A DNA stretch of 64,000 nt, from positions 492,451 through 556,450 of the forward strand of contig JALRME010000029.1 in NCBI GenBank assembly GCA_026120035.1, given 5' to 3'. Under the pieces are notes generated by a model that did no database searches, was not told the DNA's origin, and saw nothing but the letters and a program-made list of their open reading frames with translations. Positions within the stretch are counted from its first letter, which is position 1, and each line of letters opens with the position of its first letter. Position numbers and translations under genes: made by a program. This document shows positions 14,583-23,991 of this stretch, piece by piece. The DNA is from Coleophoma eucalyptorum (taxonomy: Eukaryota; Ascomycota; Leotiomycetes; Helotiales; Dermateaceae).

Positions 14583-15980
14583 TCAGGCCCTGAAAACATC
14601 CAAGCACTCCTTGATGCTCTTCTCTTGCAATCCACGATACACGACCATCTCGTCAAGGATATCAAGCCCAATGGCATTCACCAAATCTCCTCGTCCGTGG
14701 TCATCACTCTCATCCTCCGTTTCATAACTCTTGAGACCTTCTTTCTCCCTGCCTAGATTACTTTGGAAAATCCCCGCTGCGGATAGAGGTAGGAAGTCCT
14801 CATAGGTGATTGGTTCATACTTGACCCAACCACCAGCGATCAAAGCATTTAAGTCCGCACCAGGTTCTGGGGTTCCCTGGGGTCTACTATCTGGGATGTA
14901 GTAACGTAGCCATGCTAGGTCTTCTTTCCTGAGTGCTTCCCAGGAGTCGGGGAACGGCGAGAAGATTTTCGCGTACGTTCCTGTCTTCTCGGGCCCAATG
15001 CCTTTGGACTTTGCTTCACCTACCAGGTCATCGTAGAGTTTCCTCCCCTTCGGCGTCAGTGCTGCGCCTCGTTGCTCTACTTCTCCGAATCTCGCACAGT
15101 GCCAGCCTTCGACGCCCACTCCTTGGTCACCACGGAAGAGAACTTCGTCTTCCATTGCCTTGAAGCTGGTTTGCCTCAATAAAATTTGACAGTTGCGGCT
15201 CCCCGGTGGTCCTTCGATGCTCTCTTTCATGGGGAGGCCATACGATTTCATCCCGGCTTGTACGGCTTCAATATCTAATGTTCGTGGCGTGAGATGGTTG
15301 ATGTGTGCTGTGGGGAAAGCGACAATGTCTGCCAACAGAGGAGAGCTGCATTTCAGCATCTGATACTCGGTAGTTGTGGCTGTTGAAGTCCGTGTCCACT
15401 TGAAAGTTTCAAGGCCATTTGAGATGTATTCTGAGACTTGGTTCGGAGTTAAGCCTCCTTGGTGCTCGGCAATCTTGATGAGCTCTAGGGTCCGGGGGGA
15501 GAATATGGCTCGTTTCGACAGAATGCCATCTACCAGCGGATGAAGTGCTTCTGGGATAAGCGAAGGTCTGAGAAGAGAGACGAAGAGTCGGAATGGGTTC
15601 TTGTTGAGAGAATCTAGATCTAGAGTTCGAAAGCAAGTTGAATGGACAGGTAAGGAGGCAAGCGATAGGTCATAATATCCAACAGGTTGCATGTCCATCA
15701 CCGAGAGAAAGCGTGCCATCATAGCCATCTCTGAAGCTGTACCGAGTCGTATAGCACCATGCCGTTCGTACTGTAAACGGGAGAATTGATCCGTCTCTTC
15801 CAAATGCTGCTTCAAGCACGGGTCTCGATCCAGAAACGAGCTATTGACATCGCTAACAAGACTGAGGAGGTTGCTATAGAGCGGAACCTCGGCCTTGTAG
15901 ATGCAGGACATGGCATTGGAGAATTGATGACGGATCATCGACGGGGCGACATACTGAGGTTTGTTAGTGATAGAACCCAT
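14583..15980 (-). CDS. hglS: DUF1338 / HglS-type 2-oxoadipate dioxygenase/decarboxylase
   Basis: A single exon of 465 residues, full length for the family. HglS enzymes are Fe(II)-dependent and convert 2-oxoadipate plus O2 to 2-hydroxyglutarate and CO2; they are known from bacterial lysine catabolism and from plants. The N-terminus RHQFSNAM...YKAEVPLY is a family hallmark. Candidate metal ligands are His74 (ERHGAIRLG), His226 or His229 (FPTAHINHLTPR) and a Glu near 300-302 (GEVEQRGAAL). The gene is divergent from the cupin gene with 861 bp between start codons, which suggests co-regulation with the catabolic cluster. What it does here is inferred: it could consume 2-oxoadipate from aromatic-ring catabolism, or simply serve lysine breakdown. 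Confidence 0.88.
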   Translation of the reverse strand: MGSITNKPQYVAPSMIRHQFSNAMSCIYKAEVPLYSNLLSLVSDVNSSFLDRDPCLKQHLEETDQFSRLQYERHGAIRLGTASEMAMMARFLSVMDMQPVGYYDLSLASLPVHSTCFRTLDLDSLNKNPFRLFVSLLRPSLIPEALHPLVDGILSKRAIFSPRTLELIKIAEHQGGLTPNQVSEYISNGLETFKWTRTSTATTTEYQMLKCSSPLLADIVAFPTAHINHLTPRTLDIEAVQAGMKSYGLPMKESIEGPPGSRNCQILLRQTSFKAMEDEVLFRGDQGVGVEGWHCARFGEVEQRGAALTPKGRKLYDDLVGEAKSKGIGPEKTGTYAKIFSPFPDSWEALRKEDLAWLRYYIPDSRPQGTPEPGADLNALIAGGWVKYEPITYEDFLPLSAAGIFQSNLGREKEGLKSYETEDESDDHGRGDLVNAIGLDILDEMVVYRGLQEKSIKECLDVFRA

Positions 15981-16841
15981 TCTGCAGGACTGCTATCGGG
16001 CGATGAAGTATAGACGGGAGAGGATTATCTGTCTGTTTGCTTCAACGTAAGAACAGTAAGAAGTAAATCTGGGGTTGACGCCCCAACATGCGGCAAGTTT
16101 CGGCTTTGAGTCTCACATGTTGCAGCCATAGTATCTAGGAGGAGGTGTTAGCCTTCCTCATTCAGCTACCCAGCTACCTTCTGGATGCATAACCCACCAA
16201 TAGCCATGGCACGTGAGACGGATTTCTAGCAGCCGTTTCCGTGTTGATAATGCGGAACGGTATTAACGGATGTAGCGGAATCCTCTTGAGTATAATTGGT
16301 AGACTATCAAGCCTAGGAGGTGCATCTGGAGCCTCTGATCCCTCGCTCAATCCAGTGTCGACGCCTATACTCAGCCAGATATCTAACTAAGCACATCGTC
16401 ATTTGCTCTCGGATATAGATTTACACGAAGGGCCGGATAGCTTTCCGGAAGTTTGGCGTGGCACCCACCACCAAGCTACCCCATACTTTGTGACGACGCG
16501 TAGCGCATAGGTAGCTGAGGTGAGGTATCCTCAGTGGATTACATGATATCCGATTTGATAACATATATCCCTCTGAAGGGTGGGACCTCGATTTCACATG
16601 TTGATATTTTGTGGAGATAAGAGACTGTTATCGAAAACGACGGCCGTCGCTTCAATGATTTTGGCCATTGGTTCGGATACCGGTCCGCGGTCCGAAGAAC
16701 ACTTCCAGCAAGAGCCGAACAAGCACAATCCAGGAAATACCCAGACAGCATGAGGTTATGTATTGAAGACTCAGAAGACAACGGGACGCCAACATTGTAT
16801 ATTGATCTGTGTCTTTGCCCAGAGTAACCATATTTTCCAAC
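15981..16841. promoter_or_regulatory. Divergent promoter hglS / cupin dioxygenase with CGG-type inverted repeats
   Basis: This gap holds two inverted CGG-containing repeats of the kind bound by Zn2Cys6 factors. CCGGA-N6-TCCGG lies at 16433-16448. TTCGGA (16672-16677) faces TCCGAA (16691-16696) with GGTCCGCG (16682-16689) between them. A CGGA-rich stretch lies at 16250-16285. Binding by the cluster regulator is inference. Confidence 0.4.
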
Positions 16842-17926
16842 ATGGTTCCTTCAATCGCCCAACTGCCCGATGAGTCTGTCGATGTGCTTGTAGGTGGTCT
16901 CAGAAAATCTGTAGACTCGAAGCAGAACCTCGAAAAGGTCATCCGTGGGAAAGAGCTCGTGCCGTTATGGAACACTGGCGGCCCGCCAACTGCACCAGAG
17001 CCTCATACAAAGCATATTCCAGCAGTATGGCGATATGAGGATACTAAAAGCCTTCTTTTGAGAGCTTCGGAACTGGTCGATGCAGCTGAAGCTGAGAGGC
17101 GTGCAGTGTTGATGATCAACCCGGGCCCCCGACAATCTCCCTTTACGTTGGATACTTTGCTTGCAGCCCATCAATTAATTTTGCCTGGCGAGCAAGCAAT
17201 TTGTCATCGGCATACGCCTTTTGCTGTTCGATTCTTAATTGAAGGCGATCAAGGTGAGTCCACAAGATTACAAAATGACATCTGAAGCTTACAAGCTCAG
17301 GGTATACTGCTATTTCTGGCAAGAAGATGTACATGGTTCCTGGTGACTTGATTATCACTCCAATGTGGAACTGGCATGACCATGGCAATGAAGGGAAGTC
17401 CAATGTAATCTGGCTGGATGGGCTTAACATCCCTCTTTTCAAACCATGGCCAGTCGATTTCACAGAGCACTATGATGAGCAGTTTGGGAAAACCACGCAT
17501 GAATCAAGAAAAGTGGCGGACGAAGAATGCGCCGAGATGAAGTTTCCATGGAGCGTTATGCAAAGTCGCCTCGACAGTATTTCTGGAGATCATGCAACGT
17601 GCGAGTACACTTTGCCTGACGGGAAGTCCGTCTCAACTACAATCGGAGCGTACGCGCACCGTATAGCTCCTGGAAAGGCAACAAAGCCTTGTCAAGAGAC
17701 CTCCAACTACGTTTTTCAAGTTCATGGTGGGTCGGGCTATGCTGAGGTCAGCTCATCGAAGGGGGATCAGACCTACAATTTGAAATGGAGTCGAGGAGAT
17801 GCGTTCATAGTTCCTAGCTGGTATCGATTCAAAATATACGCAGATGAAGGAGAGCCGGTGTATCTGTTCTCCTTTTCGGACAAGCCAATGCTACAGAACT
17901 TGGGATTCTGGAGGTCAAAGGAATAA
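16842..17926 (+). CDS. Gentisate 1,2-dioxygenase-family cupin (ring-cleavage dioxygenase)
   Basis: Exons 16842-17253 and 17301-17926 (47 bp intron) give 345 residues, normal for gentisate dioxygenases. The enzyme is a bicupin. The N-terminal cupin has the iron ligands His122 and His124 (CHRHTPFAVRF), with a third in the HDH of WNWHDHGNEG (163-165). The motifs LWNTGGPP, RFLIEGDQG and IWLDGLN match the family that cleaves gentisate, 1-hydroxy-2-naphthoate or amino-substituted analogues between C1 and C2. Lying in a 3-hydroxyanthranilate-type cluster, it might act on a hydroxylated aminobenzoate instead of gentisate; no maleylpyruvate isomerase or fumarylacetoacetase gene is in the window to complete a classical gentisate route. 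Substrate is therefore open. Confidence 0.9.
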
Positions 17927-18341
17927 ATGAAATAACATAATATACTGATTTTGATCTGGACTATCAGACCGAAGGGAAATTTGGATGCTGGGGGGGGGGG
18001 GGGCTGATGAAGGTGGATGAAGGTGATTTTATCCGGTTGGGATATACACAGTACCTTAGGGAACCCAGTGCGGATATTTGATAATCCCACAATTACTTAT
18101 TATTTGAGAGAGCTTAGTGCAAAAATCATCAGTCAATCTCATGAGCTCTTTCACGAACACAAATCTAAGATGTATCTCAGTCGCGCGCAAGCTGTACCCC
18201 AAGATCTGCTTAAATCTAGGTGGATTCAGGGGTGACGCAGGCCGATAAGATAAGTCTCGGAACCAAAATTTATAAGATGGCGCAAATCCCCCATTTTACA
18301 GCTGGCGCAGTAGGCAACGTTGACAGCACGCTAGATTTACA
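17927..18341. promoter_or_regulatory. Upstream region of the cluster regulator with tandem GATA sites
   Basis: Overlapping CGATAAG and AGATAAG (18244-18254) lie about 90 bp before the regulator start codon. Both fit the HGATAR consensus of AreA-type nitrogen regulators. A 14-nt G run at 17990-18003 follows the cupin gene. CGGAT-type half sites occur at 18030 and 18072. Confidence 0.4.
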
Positions 18342-20984
18342 ATGGATCACCAATTAAATGAAGCTGCTGCCTCAAAGACGACTTACTCACAAGAAAGGGT
18401 TTCCATTGCTCGAAAGCCTGATAATACAACGCGCCGTCCAATTGCACCTCCCAACATCAATCACCCTCCACATGATAGGCAGCGCGTTCGCCGAGCATGT
18501 GAGTGCTGTCGGAAGAAGAAGATTAAGTGCAATGGAGAGGAGCCTTGCCAAAGGTGCATCGACTATGGAGTTCAATGCGAATACGCGGATTATGTAGCTC
18601 CAGTGAAGCCGGGAGATAGTGGACAAGTTGAACAATTGGAAAATCGTATTGCTTCTATGGAATTACTATTTCGTCAGTTCCTGGAACGTTTTGAGAACAG
18701 CACTATAGCTCCCGCTTCATCAAACCCAGCGACTGCGACAATAAATACATATACAGCTGAGCCTCCAGTATCAGGGAATAAAGAGGCGTTAGAAACACTA
18801 GTTGAGATCAGAAGTCCAGGTAGAGATACTTTGGTAGATGGTCAATCTCTTGGGTGCGACGAGGCTGGCGAGTTTCAAGTAGCCAATGATAACTGCAACG
18901 ATAACCCCAGTCTAGACAACGAAGAGCCCGAAAGTCCATCAAACAGCCATTGCTATGCAGATGGGTTCGGTGAACTAGATGCGGATATGACTGGCCAGCT
19001 CAGATATGTAGGGCTGGGGTCTACAGCTTCTGTTGTGGATACTTGTGTTGGATTACGGCGGCACATTCATGAAGGTCTGGAAAAGAAAGGAATTGAAAGT
19101 GAAGAAACCATCTTCAGAAGCCCAGAGGCAACAGTCACTGAAGCAGAAACGCTAACGGCACGAGACGTGCTCGCAAGGGAAATGCCACCAACACCATTGG
19201 TACGCCTCTTCTTGAACACGTTTGCTGCTGACCTTTACTTTCTATTCCCAATTATTACGAAGGACGATATATATGCCATATATGAGAGGTTACAAAGAGA
19301 TGAACTGGTAGATACGGGATTTGCGGCTATCTTCTTTGCTGTGCTGGCCATTTCTGCTCTGCTCATTCCCTCAAGCCATGAAGTCTTCACCCAAATCGAC
19401 CGTAGCTATCAGGATATGGACTTTGGCGCAACTTTCTATAGTGCTTCTCTACGGTTTTCAAAATTTGCCCAAGGTACTACAGCTAGGAGAAGAGGGAAGC
19501 TCCAGGATAATGTTGTGGCTCTTGGGCTTCTGAGTATGTATCTAGCAGCCATCGGAAGCCAAGCAGAAGGGTGGATAATGGTAGGGAAGGCTATCAGGCA
19601 TGGACAGGATCTTGGCCTTCACGTAGGATTATGCAATAGATCCATTGTTATTTTATTGACTAATTCTTCTCAGAGATCACCCGAAAGGCTGCAGCTACCA
19701 CAGAAGGAGAGGAGTAGACGTCGTTACCTTTGGTGGTGCCTTTATGTTCTGGAGAGGCAGCTTAGCACCGCCTTAGGTAGGCCGTTGTCTATTGACGATG
19801 CCGACTGCGATGTGGAAATCCCTTGCAGAGAGACTGATCCATCACACATCGAAGAGACTGCTGGATTTGTCTCTATGATATATTTGCACAGAATCTTGGG
19901 TACTATTCTTAAAACGGTCAACTCAGTCAAGAATGCCGATAGTTGGCGAGAGGTGACCAAGTATGACGAACTTCGAAAGCGAATTCGGGACTCAAATGTG
20001 GCTCTTCACACTTGGGCAAAGGAACAGGTTCCTCATGAGATTAGGACTGCTCAATCAGGGAAGAATCTGATACAGAAGCATGTTGCATTATCTGCATTCT
20101 TTTGTGCTGTTATGCTCCTCCATCGAATTTTCATGAGTAATCCTCACAGGCCGTCACCTCTTGCAGACCCTCAAGCTCAGTTACAATGCGCAAAGGCTGC
20201 AAGAGACTGTATTCAAGGTGCTAAAGACTTTCTTCGGTGCGTCCCAAGAAGTCATTACCTTGTGTTTCACGGCCAGTACGTATTCGTCAGCGCAATCGTG
20301 CTTCTTCAATGTATTCGAGGATCCAACGATCCTCAATATATTGCCAGCGACTTGTCCCATGTCCAGTCCGCTCTTGAAAGCCTCAGAACCTTGGAGTCTT
20401 CTTGGATTGGGGCGAAGAAATGCAGGGCTATTGCGGAGGAGTACCTTGAATTTACCTATCATGTCCTCCAGGCTGGTCGAAAAGGCGTCTGCAATTTTGA
20501 ACACTCAACATCCAGGAGCTCATCTTCTAGACGGCATTCTCATACCCGGCCAACTATGAAGCGTGTATCAGATTATGTTGAAAGCAAGTCCCACTCTCCC
20601 GCTAAGTCCTTCAAGAAACGTAGGCTTCAAAACCCTCGACCACACTCTTCGACACAGACAAATATTAGCTTGGCATGCCAGAACTCTACTGAACTCGGCG
20701 AATCAACTCTAAGATCACGCAGCAACAATACATCAGAAACACCTCCACGGCTACGTGGGATTTTGAAGAAAGCCCAAGTGCATGTTCCTGATCCCCTGGA
20801 AACAGATGGTTCTTATTTCGACAATGTTATTGACAATGGTCTTGGACCAATGCTGTTACCTCAAGGTGTTTCTTTTCTACCTGAAGCATTCTTTCCTACC
20901 GCCGATTTTGAATTCGGCTCATCAGATACCTCAATGTTTCTTCCGGAGTTATGGAATACGTGGGACGGAAGTGATGTTTTCTAG
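18342..20984 (+). CDS. Zn2Cys6 transcription factor, probable cluster regulator
   Basis: Read with a 51 bp in-frame, stop-free intron (19623-19673), the exons 18342-19622 and 19674-20984 give 863 residues. The zinc cluster fits the consensus exactly: Cys53-X2-Cys56-X6-Cys63-X5-Cys69-X2-Cys72-X6-Cys79, followed by a short heptad-like dimerisation stretch (QLENRIASMELLFRQF). The middle region (about 280-620) is the fungal-specific transcription factor domain, with the WWCLYVLERQLSTALGRPL signature. The intron is preferred over a longer uninterrupted protein because removing it restores DLGLHRSPERL, and it has a branch-like TGACTAAT and a pyrimidine-rich TTCTCAG end. The C-terminal third is basic and disordered. 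It lies between the cupin and ACMSD genes, so pathway-specific activation is likely. The inducer is unknown. Confidence 0.9.
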   Translation: MDHQLNEAAASKTTYSQERVSIARKPDNTTRRPIAPPNINHPPHDRQRVRRACECCRKKKIKCNGEEPCQRCIDYGVQCEYADYVAPVKPGDSGQVEQLENRIASMELLFRQFLERFENSTIAPASSNPATATINTYTAEPPVSGNKEALETLVEIRSPGRDTLVDGQSLGCDEAGEFQVANDNCNDNPSLDNEEPESPSNSHCYADGFGELDADMTGQLRYVGLGSTASVVDTCVGLRRHIHEGLEKKGIESEETIFRSPEATVTEAETLTARDVLAREMPPTPLVRLFLNTFAADLYFLFPIITKDDIYAIYERLQRDELVDTGFAAIFFAVLAISALLIPSSHEVFTQIDRSYQDMDFGATFYSASLRFSKFAQGTTARRRGKLQDNVVALGLLSMYLAAIGSQAEGWIMVGKAIRHGQDLGLHVGLCNRSIVILLTNSSQRSPERLQLPQKERSRRRYLWWCLYVLERQLSTALGRPLSIDDADCDVEIPCRETDPSHIEETAGFVSMIYLHRILGTILKTVNSVKNADSWREVTKYDELRKRIRDSNVALHTWAKEQVPHEIRTAQSGKNLIQKHVALSAFFCAVMLLHRIFMSNPHRPSPLADPQAQLQCAKAARDCIQGAKDFLRCVPRSHYLVFHGQYVFVSAIVLLQCIRGSNDPQYIASDLSHVQSALESLRTLESSWIGAKKCRAIAEEYLEFTYHVLQAGRKGVCNFEHSTSRSSSSRRHSHTRPTMKRVSDYVESKSHSPAKSFKKRRLQNPRPHSSTQTNISLACQNSTELGESTLRSRSNNTSETPPRLRGILKKAQVHVPDPLETDGSYFDNVIDNGLGPMLLPQGVSFLPEAFFPTADFEFGSSDTSMFLPELWNTWDGSDVF

Positions 20985-21071
20985 CTTTTTTTTGTATTTC
21001 TTTTGGGTGTTGTTAGTTTCAAATAAGCCGCTAAATACAATACAGATTAACAATGAAAAAAGCACCAAAGC

Positions 21072-22331
21072 TTAAGCATCGCCTTTCACGAATTCGTCAA
21101 ACCTGCGTCTGAACTGTTTGCCAAAAGTTGACTCCAACCCAAGTAGTGCAATGGTATTTCCTGCCAACATATGCGCGCGTTCTTCCCAACCCAGAAAATC
21201 CCCTAGTTTATCTTCAGAGCACAGCATCTTTCCTGCCATTGGGACTTCTCCAAGCGGGAATGGATAATCACTACCCATTACAATCCTGTCAGAGCCAATC
21301 TTCTTGCACAAAAACTCAAGGAGATCTGGATCATGCACCAAGCTATCGATCCAGATATTCTGGCCGGATGCTAAATGCGCGGTCGGTGTCACTCCTCCTG
21401 CGTTGACAGCTACCAAGTCAGGACGACAGTCAAAACCGTGCTGAATTCTTCCTAGTAATGCTGGGAATGCACCTCCTGCATGAGCGAAGCAGAGCTTGAG
21501 CCCTGGGAATTGGAGGAGGACTCCGGATGATGTTAAAGCGTGTATTGCGAGGGCAGTCTCGCACGGCCTTGTTTTATGTCAGCTCATTACTTCAAATATC
21601 TTTCATGGAAGTACTCACATTCCTACAAGCCATGATGACCAGTATTTTGCCCATCGGTTTGGGTTTTCTTTCGGTAATGAATATCCAAGAGGATGTACGA
21701 ATACTGGCATGTCCAGCTCTTCGCATGCTTGCCAGAAAGGCTCCAAAGCAGGGTCGTCCAAATTCATATCAGCTATCGTTGTTCCAATCTCAACACCCTT
21801 CAGACCTAGCTCTTTTGACCTTCTCAATTCTTCCACCGACGTAGCCACATCTTGTAAAGGAACGGTAGCTAAACCAACGAATCTGGAAGGATACTGTTGA
21901 CATAAACTGGCAATATGATCATTTAAAGCTCGAGCAAGAATAGTAACTGGTTCGGCATCCTCATCATAGAAGAACAAAATTGGGATCGTGCTTAGCACTT
22001 GCACATCCACACCCGTCGCATCCATCTCACGGATTCGCGTTCCAGCATCGACACAATTCGCCTCTACCGTCCTGAAGAACTTATCGCCAACATACATGTC
22101 GATTTCTCCTACACCACCGTTCTTGGTGGGTAGAAGTTGTAGCCATGGGGATGAAGCGCCTGGAGTAGTGTATGAGGAGAGATCTGGTAGTGTTGATGGC
22201 ATAATATGAGTGTGCATGTCGATACGGAAAAGTGATGTCCCACTCTGCCCAACTGACCTGCTAGCAGCATCTGTGCGAGTAGGCGAGTGGCCGCAGCTCG
22301 TGCAACAATCGGATATGCGAGAGGGAGACAT
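21072..22331 (-). CDS. ACMSD: 2-amino-3-carboxymuconate-6-semialdehyde decarboxylase (ACMSD)
   Basis: Exons 22331-21619 and 21567-21072 (51 bp intron) give 402 residues. ACMSD is a Zn-dependent amidohydrolase-superfamily decarboxylase that turns ACMS into 2-aminomuconate-6-semialdehyde, diverting it from quinolinate/NAD synthesis. Matches along the protein are strong: metal site DMHTHIMP (His40, His42), [16 protein letters not shown], and [10 protein letters not shown] with the metal-binding Asp. [14 protein letters not shown] also follows the animal and bacterial enzymes closely. Compared with them it has about 35 extra N-terminal residues with several Cys (CCTSCGH). The reading frame is open further upstream to 22475, but the ATG at 22331 is the more conservative start. 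It is divergent from the 3-hydroxyanthranilate dioxygenase gene, whose product it would act on. Confidence 0.95.
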
Positions 22332-22702
22332 TTTATTTGGACACGGCAGAACTAACAACTTGGTGGAATATTTTCTGTATTGATGAAATACGGAGATTGG
22401 GAAGATAATATGCCTGGGAGGAATCTCCCACCCTTCTCTTGGTTTCAAGATCTTGCTTTTGGGACGCCGAGACATGGGGGCGGCTTGTGATGTTAATGGG
22501 TGTCACTGACACGGGCCGCATCCGGTCACGACACCCAAGTCAGGAATCCGCCGGCCCGAGCTCGGAATTGGCGATAGAGGGTGATTTGTTAAAAGACCGT
22601 CTTCTTCAACTTGAAACTGTATAGGAAATAATAATTACCAGGGACAATCTTTGAATTTTGACAGAATAGCATAATTATTATCATTACTGATACTCGTCAA
22701 AA
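22332..22702. promoter_or_regulatory. Divergent promoter ACMSD / 3-HAA dioxygenase
   Basis: A 371 bp bidirectional region. It contains CCGCATCCG (22516-22524), repeated exactly at 29282-29290 before the Rid gene, and a GC-rich TCCGCCGG just after it. Both could be regulator sites. Confidence 0.35.
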
Positions 22703-23342
22703 ATGGCTTCTGTCCCACCATCTCTTCCCCCACCTCTAGCTTTTGCGTCCTGGCTCTCTGCAAATGGCAACAAGTTACAGCCTCCTGTGAACAACTATTG
22801 CTTATTCTCTGGAAATGATTTCGTTCTTATGGTTGTTGGTGGACCGAACTCAAGAAACGATTTCCACAGTAAGATTCCCTCATGCTCTGTTGTAAACTCT
22901 TTTACTTAAGTGGTACACAGTCAATGAAACAGAGGAATGGTTTTACCAATTGAAGGGCAAGATGTGTTTGCGCATCGTAGAGAATGATGCATTCCGAGAT
23001 GTAATAATCGAAGAAGGAGAGATGTTCCTCCTTCCAGGTGAGTCTTATCCACCTCGTTCAAACAGCACCCACTCAACATTCCCAGGAAACACACCACACA
23101 ACCCCATCCGGTTCGCAGAAACGACCGGCTTGGTAATGGAACGTATCAGACCAGAAGCCAGCTTGGATAGACTACGGTGGTATTGTTCAAAGGGTAATCA
23201 CGAAAAGCCTACTGTCATCCGCGAGGAAGTCTTTCACTGTACCGATCTGGGTACGCAGCTTAAGCCCCTGATTGAAAATTGGATGGGCAACGAAGAATTA
23301 AGGAAGTGCCCCGTGTGTGGCCTTACTGAAGATCCCAAGTAA
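22703..23342 (+). CDS. 3-hydroxyanthranilate 3,4-dioxygenase
   Basis: Exons 22703-22868, 22921-23037 and 23086-23342 (introns 52 and 48 bp) give 179 residues, the size of yeast Bna1 and bacterial NbaC. The enzyme is a cupin that opens 3-hydroxyanthranilate to ACMS. Fe(II) ligands are His55, Glu61 and His99 (RNDFH...TEEWFYQLKG...LPGNTPHNP). The substrate-binding Arg is present in VVGGPNSRNDFH. The C-terminus keeps a CPVCG motif, part of the rubredoxin-like metal site of bacterial and fungal forms. It could serve NAD synthesis, but its head-to-head pairing with ACMSD, which removes the NAD precursor, argues for a catabolic paralogue. Confidence 0.96.
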
Positions 23343-23991
23343 TCCAACATCAATTCGCTTTCTTCCATCTTCGCTCTTCTCTTGTACTCTCGTCCAAGAG
23401 AGAAATTCCCATCACTTCTCTGTGCTCAATGGCTTAAGTCAGCTTGATGGTACATGAAGCGTTCTGCCTCTCGTTACGCACAACACCCCTTTCAACCAAG
23501 CATATAAGCGAGAAAAGAGCCAGAGCAGCTCCCACCTTTGCATCTCAGTGTCCCACTTCCTATCAAGAGCCAATACCATCAAAGAGTCCGCGGACCGATT
23601 TCCGGATAAAGCTTGGGCTTTAAAGTTATCAATATTGAAGATAGACCCCTAGTTCCGCCGTCTGCTATCTGCATTATCATCCAAGGGAGAGTTCACTTCA
23701 GCCGCGAGCTCGACAGCAGGACAGGCCTGCACCCTAATGCACTGCAGCATGTAGACAGATTGTTCGGTAGCAAGGTTTAAGGCACGTAAGATAGATAGGC
23801 AAGACCTGCATGCAACGACAACGAATGTATGCATCTTGTAAAGATTGCACAATTGTATACAAAGAGGAAGCCCCCTTGCCCCATTCGTGATACTTATCCG
23901 GGGTTGAAATTTCTTCTTTCTTACGGCGGAAGAATATATTTCGACAGACAGAAGATCGCGTCGTCGCCGACTGTCGCTGTAGTCAATTGCA
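23343..23991. promoter_or_regulatory. Upstream region of the cluster transporter
   Basis: A perfect 10-bp palindrome GTCCGCGGAC (23586-23595) is followed by TCCGGAT. This resembles the sites before the cupin and FAD monooxygenase genes. No gene was seen. Confidence 0.35.
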
